A stretch of DNA of 64,000 nucleotides from Massilia litorea (lineage in GTDB: Bacteria > Pseudomonadota > Gammaproteobacteria > Burkholderiales > Burkholderiaceae_D), in the NCBI RefSeq assembly GCF_015101885.1, contig NZ_CP062941.1:1612001-1676000 (forward strand), in the 5' to 3' direction. Position 1 is the first letter of the stretch. Each line of letters begins with the position of its first letter. This document shows, piece after piece, positions 63,075 to 64,000 of this stretch. Both the position numbers and the translations under genes were made by a program. The notes below the pieces were generated by a model. The model worked only from the letters and a program-made list of their open reading frames with translations, was not told where the DNA came from and searched no databases.

Positions 63075-64000
63075 TCACTTCGACGCCGCGATCCAGCGAT
63101 CCACCTTCTTCTCCAGCAGCGCCAGCGGCAGCGTCCCTTCACCCAGCACGATGTCGTGGAAGGCGCGCAGGTCGAACTTCGATCCCAGCGCGGCTTCCGC
63201 CCGGTGGCGCAACTCCAGGATTTTGAGGGAGCCGATTTTATAACCCAGCGCCTGGCCCGGCCACACCATGTAGCGCTCGATCTGGGCCCGCGAATCGGCC
63301 TCGCTGTAGCCCAGCGTGTCGCTGAAATATTGAATGGCCTGCTCGCGCGTCCAGCCCTTGGTGTGGATGCCGGTGTCGACGACAAGACGCGCGGCGCGCA
63401 GCATTTCGTCGTTCAGGTGGCCGAAATAATCTTCCGGCTTGTCGAACAGGCCCATGTCCTTGCCCAGGGTCTCGGCGTACAGCGCCCAGCCTTCCGTAAA
63501 CGCGTTGTTGCCGCCGAATTTGCGGAAATTCGGCAGGCCCAGTTCCTGCACCAGCGCGATATGGAAGTGGTGGCCCGGTTGTCCCTCGTGCAGGAACAGC
63601 GTGACCATGCCGGTGCTGCCGTATTGGGTCGGGTCGTTCACGACCGACCAGAACACGCCCGGACGGGTGCCGTCCACCGCCGGCGGGGTGTAGTGGTCGG
63701 AGGCGGTGGCGCGGCTCAGTTCAGGCTCGAGGCGCAGGTCGAGCGGCGACTTCGGACGCAGGTTGAACATCGACGGCAGCTTGGTGCGCAGCTGGGCGTC
63801 GAGCTTGCGGTAGACGTCGATGACTTCCTGTTCCGTTTTAAATGGCTTGAACTTCGCCTGCTGCGACACCCAGGCCGGCAGGCCGGCCGCAGGGCCCGTG
63901 TAACCCATCTTCGGGCCGATGCGGCCGTATTCTCCCTGGATGCGTGCCACTTCCTTCAGGCCGATCTCGTGGATCGCTTCCGGCGTCAGGTCGGTCGTCG
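63075..64000 (-). CDS. DUF885 family metallopeptidase-like protein (5' end cut by right edge)
   Basis: The minus-strand frame is open to the right edge, and residues before the internal GTG at 63950 (TTDLTPEAIHEIGLKE) are clearly coding, so the gene starts outside the window. About 308 C-terminal residues are present. The metal motif HEGQPGHHFHIAL (His-Glu-x-x-x-Gly-His-His) and the downstream Glu in NAFTEGWALYAE are those of DUF885 proteins, which are thought to be metallo-carboxypeptidases. Members usually have about 580-620 residues with a signal peptide. The 110-bp gap to the fasciclin gene shows no gene. Confidence 0.9.
   Translation of the reverse strand, partial: TTDLTPEAIHEIGLKEVARIQGEYGRIGPKMGYTGPAAGLPAWVSQQAKFKPFKTEQEVIDVYRKLDAQLRTKLPSMFNLRPKSPLDLRLEPELSRATASDHYTPPAVDGTRPGVFWSVVNDPTQYGSTGMVTLFLHEGQPGHHFHIALVQELGLPNFRKFGGNNAFTEGWALYAETLGKDMGLFDKPEDYFGHLNDEMLRAARLVVDTGIHTKGWTREQAIQYFSDTLGYSEADSRAQIERYMVWPGQALGYKIGSLKILELRHRAEAALGSKFDLRAFHDIVLGEGTLPLALLEKKVDRWIAASK

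Overview
The window is a high-GC chromosomal segment of a betaproteobacterium, most likely from the Oxalobacteraceae (Massilia/Duganella/Janthinobacterium type). The evidence is the tRNA(Tyr-Gly-Thr)-tuf-tRNA(Trp)-secE-nusG-rplKAJL-rpoBC block, an NDUFA9-type protein beside a glutathione S-transferase and a multifunctional cca gene, and many secreted peptidases and c-di-GMP proteins. This placement is inferred from gene content and family resemblance, not from a database search. I see no rRNA, prophage, insertion sequence, CRISPR array or integrative element. Nearly every base is accounted for by ordinary, tightly packed genes.

Left arm (1-14.7 kb): the 5' end of a 5-formyltetrahydrofolate cyclo-ligase gene runs off the left edge, divergent from a soluble lytic transglycosylase. 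Then come an NDUFA9-like Rossmann protein, a 101-bp palindromic element, a GST, cca, a CPBP membrane protease, a membrane diguanylate cyclase and a GNAT. An Lrp-type regulator is divergent from a fused indolepyruvate:ferredoxin oxidoreductase, with a palindromic operator between them. An S41 lipoprotein protease follows.

Middle left (14.7-33 kb): an M14 carboxypeptidase, a LytTR-type two-component system divergent from a TonB-dependent receptor (with tandem repeats 21 bp apart in the shared promoter), a SixA-like phosphatase, a GNAT, and a folate/tRNA-thiolation run (pteridine-reductase-like SDR, folB, ttcA). Next are a MidA-family methyltransferase, a membrane J-domain protein, a REC-TPR protein whose phospho-acceptor Asp is Glu, an HDOD protein, and a convergent MASE1-CHASE-PAS-GGDEF-EAL protein.

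Core (33-47.2 kb): the translation/transcription block, with two promoters ahead of the tRNAs, an L10-type leader before rplJ, a folded spacer before rpoB and a strong terminator after rpoC. Its codon use is visibly different from the flanks (more CGT, GGT, CCA, GCA), as expected for highly expressed genes.

Right arm (47.2-64 kb): a PAT-like acetyltransferase, an isochorismatase-fold protein lacking the nucleophilic Cys, an alpha/beta hydrolase, Cu,Zn-SOD, an intact M28 peptidase next to an M28-like membrane protein with degraded metal ligands, a TonB-type protein, and a three-gene response regulator / periplasmic binding protein / sensor kinase operon. A second M14 carboxypeptidase, a cytochrome c-sugar dehydrogenase fusion, a prohibitin-family protein, a fasciclin protein and a DUF885 protease cut by the right edge complete the window. 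The number of secreted or membrane peptidases (S41, two M14, M28 plus one degenerate, DUF885, CPBP) fits a proteolytic soil or freshwater bacterium. No clearly new multi-gene system is present. The best leads are the REC(Glu)-TPR/HDOD/J-domain cluster, the RR-SBP-kinase operon, the degenerate M28 protein and the palindromic repeats.
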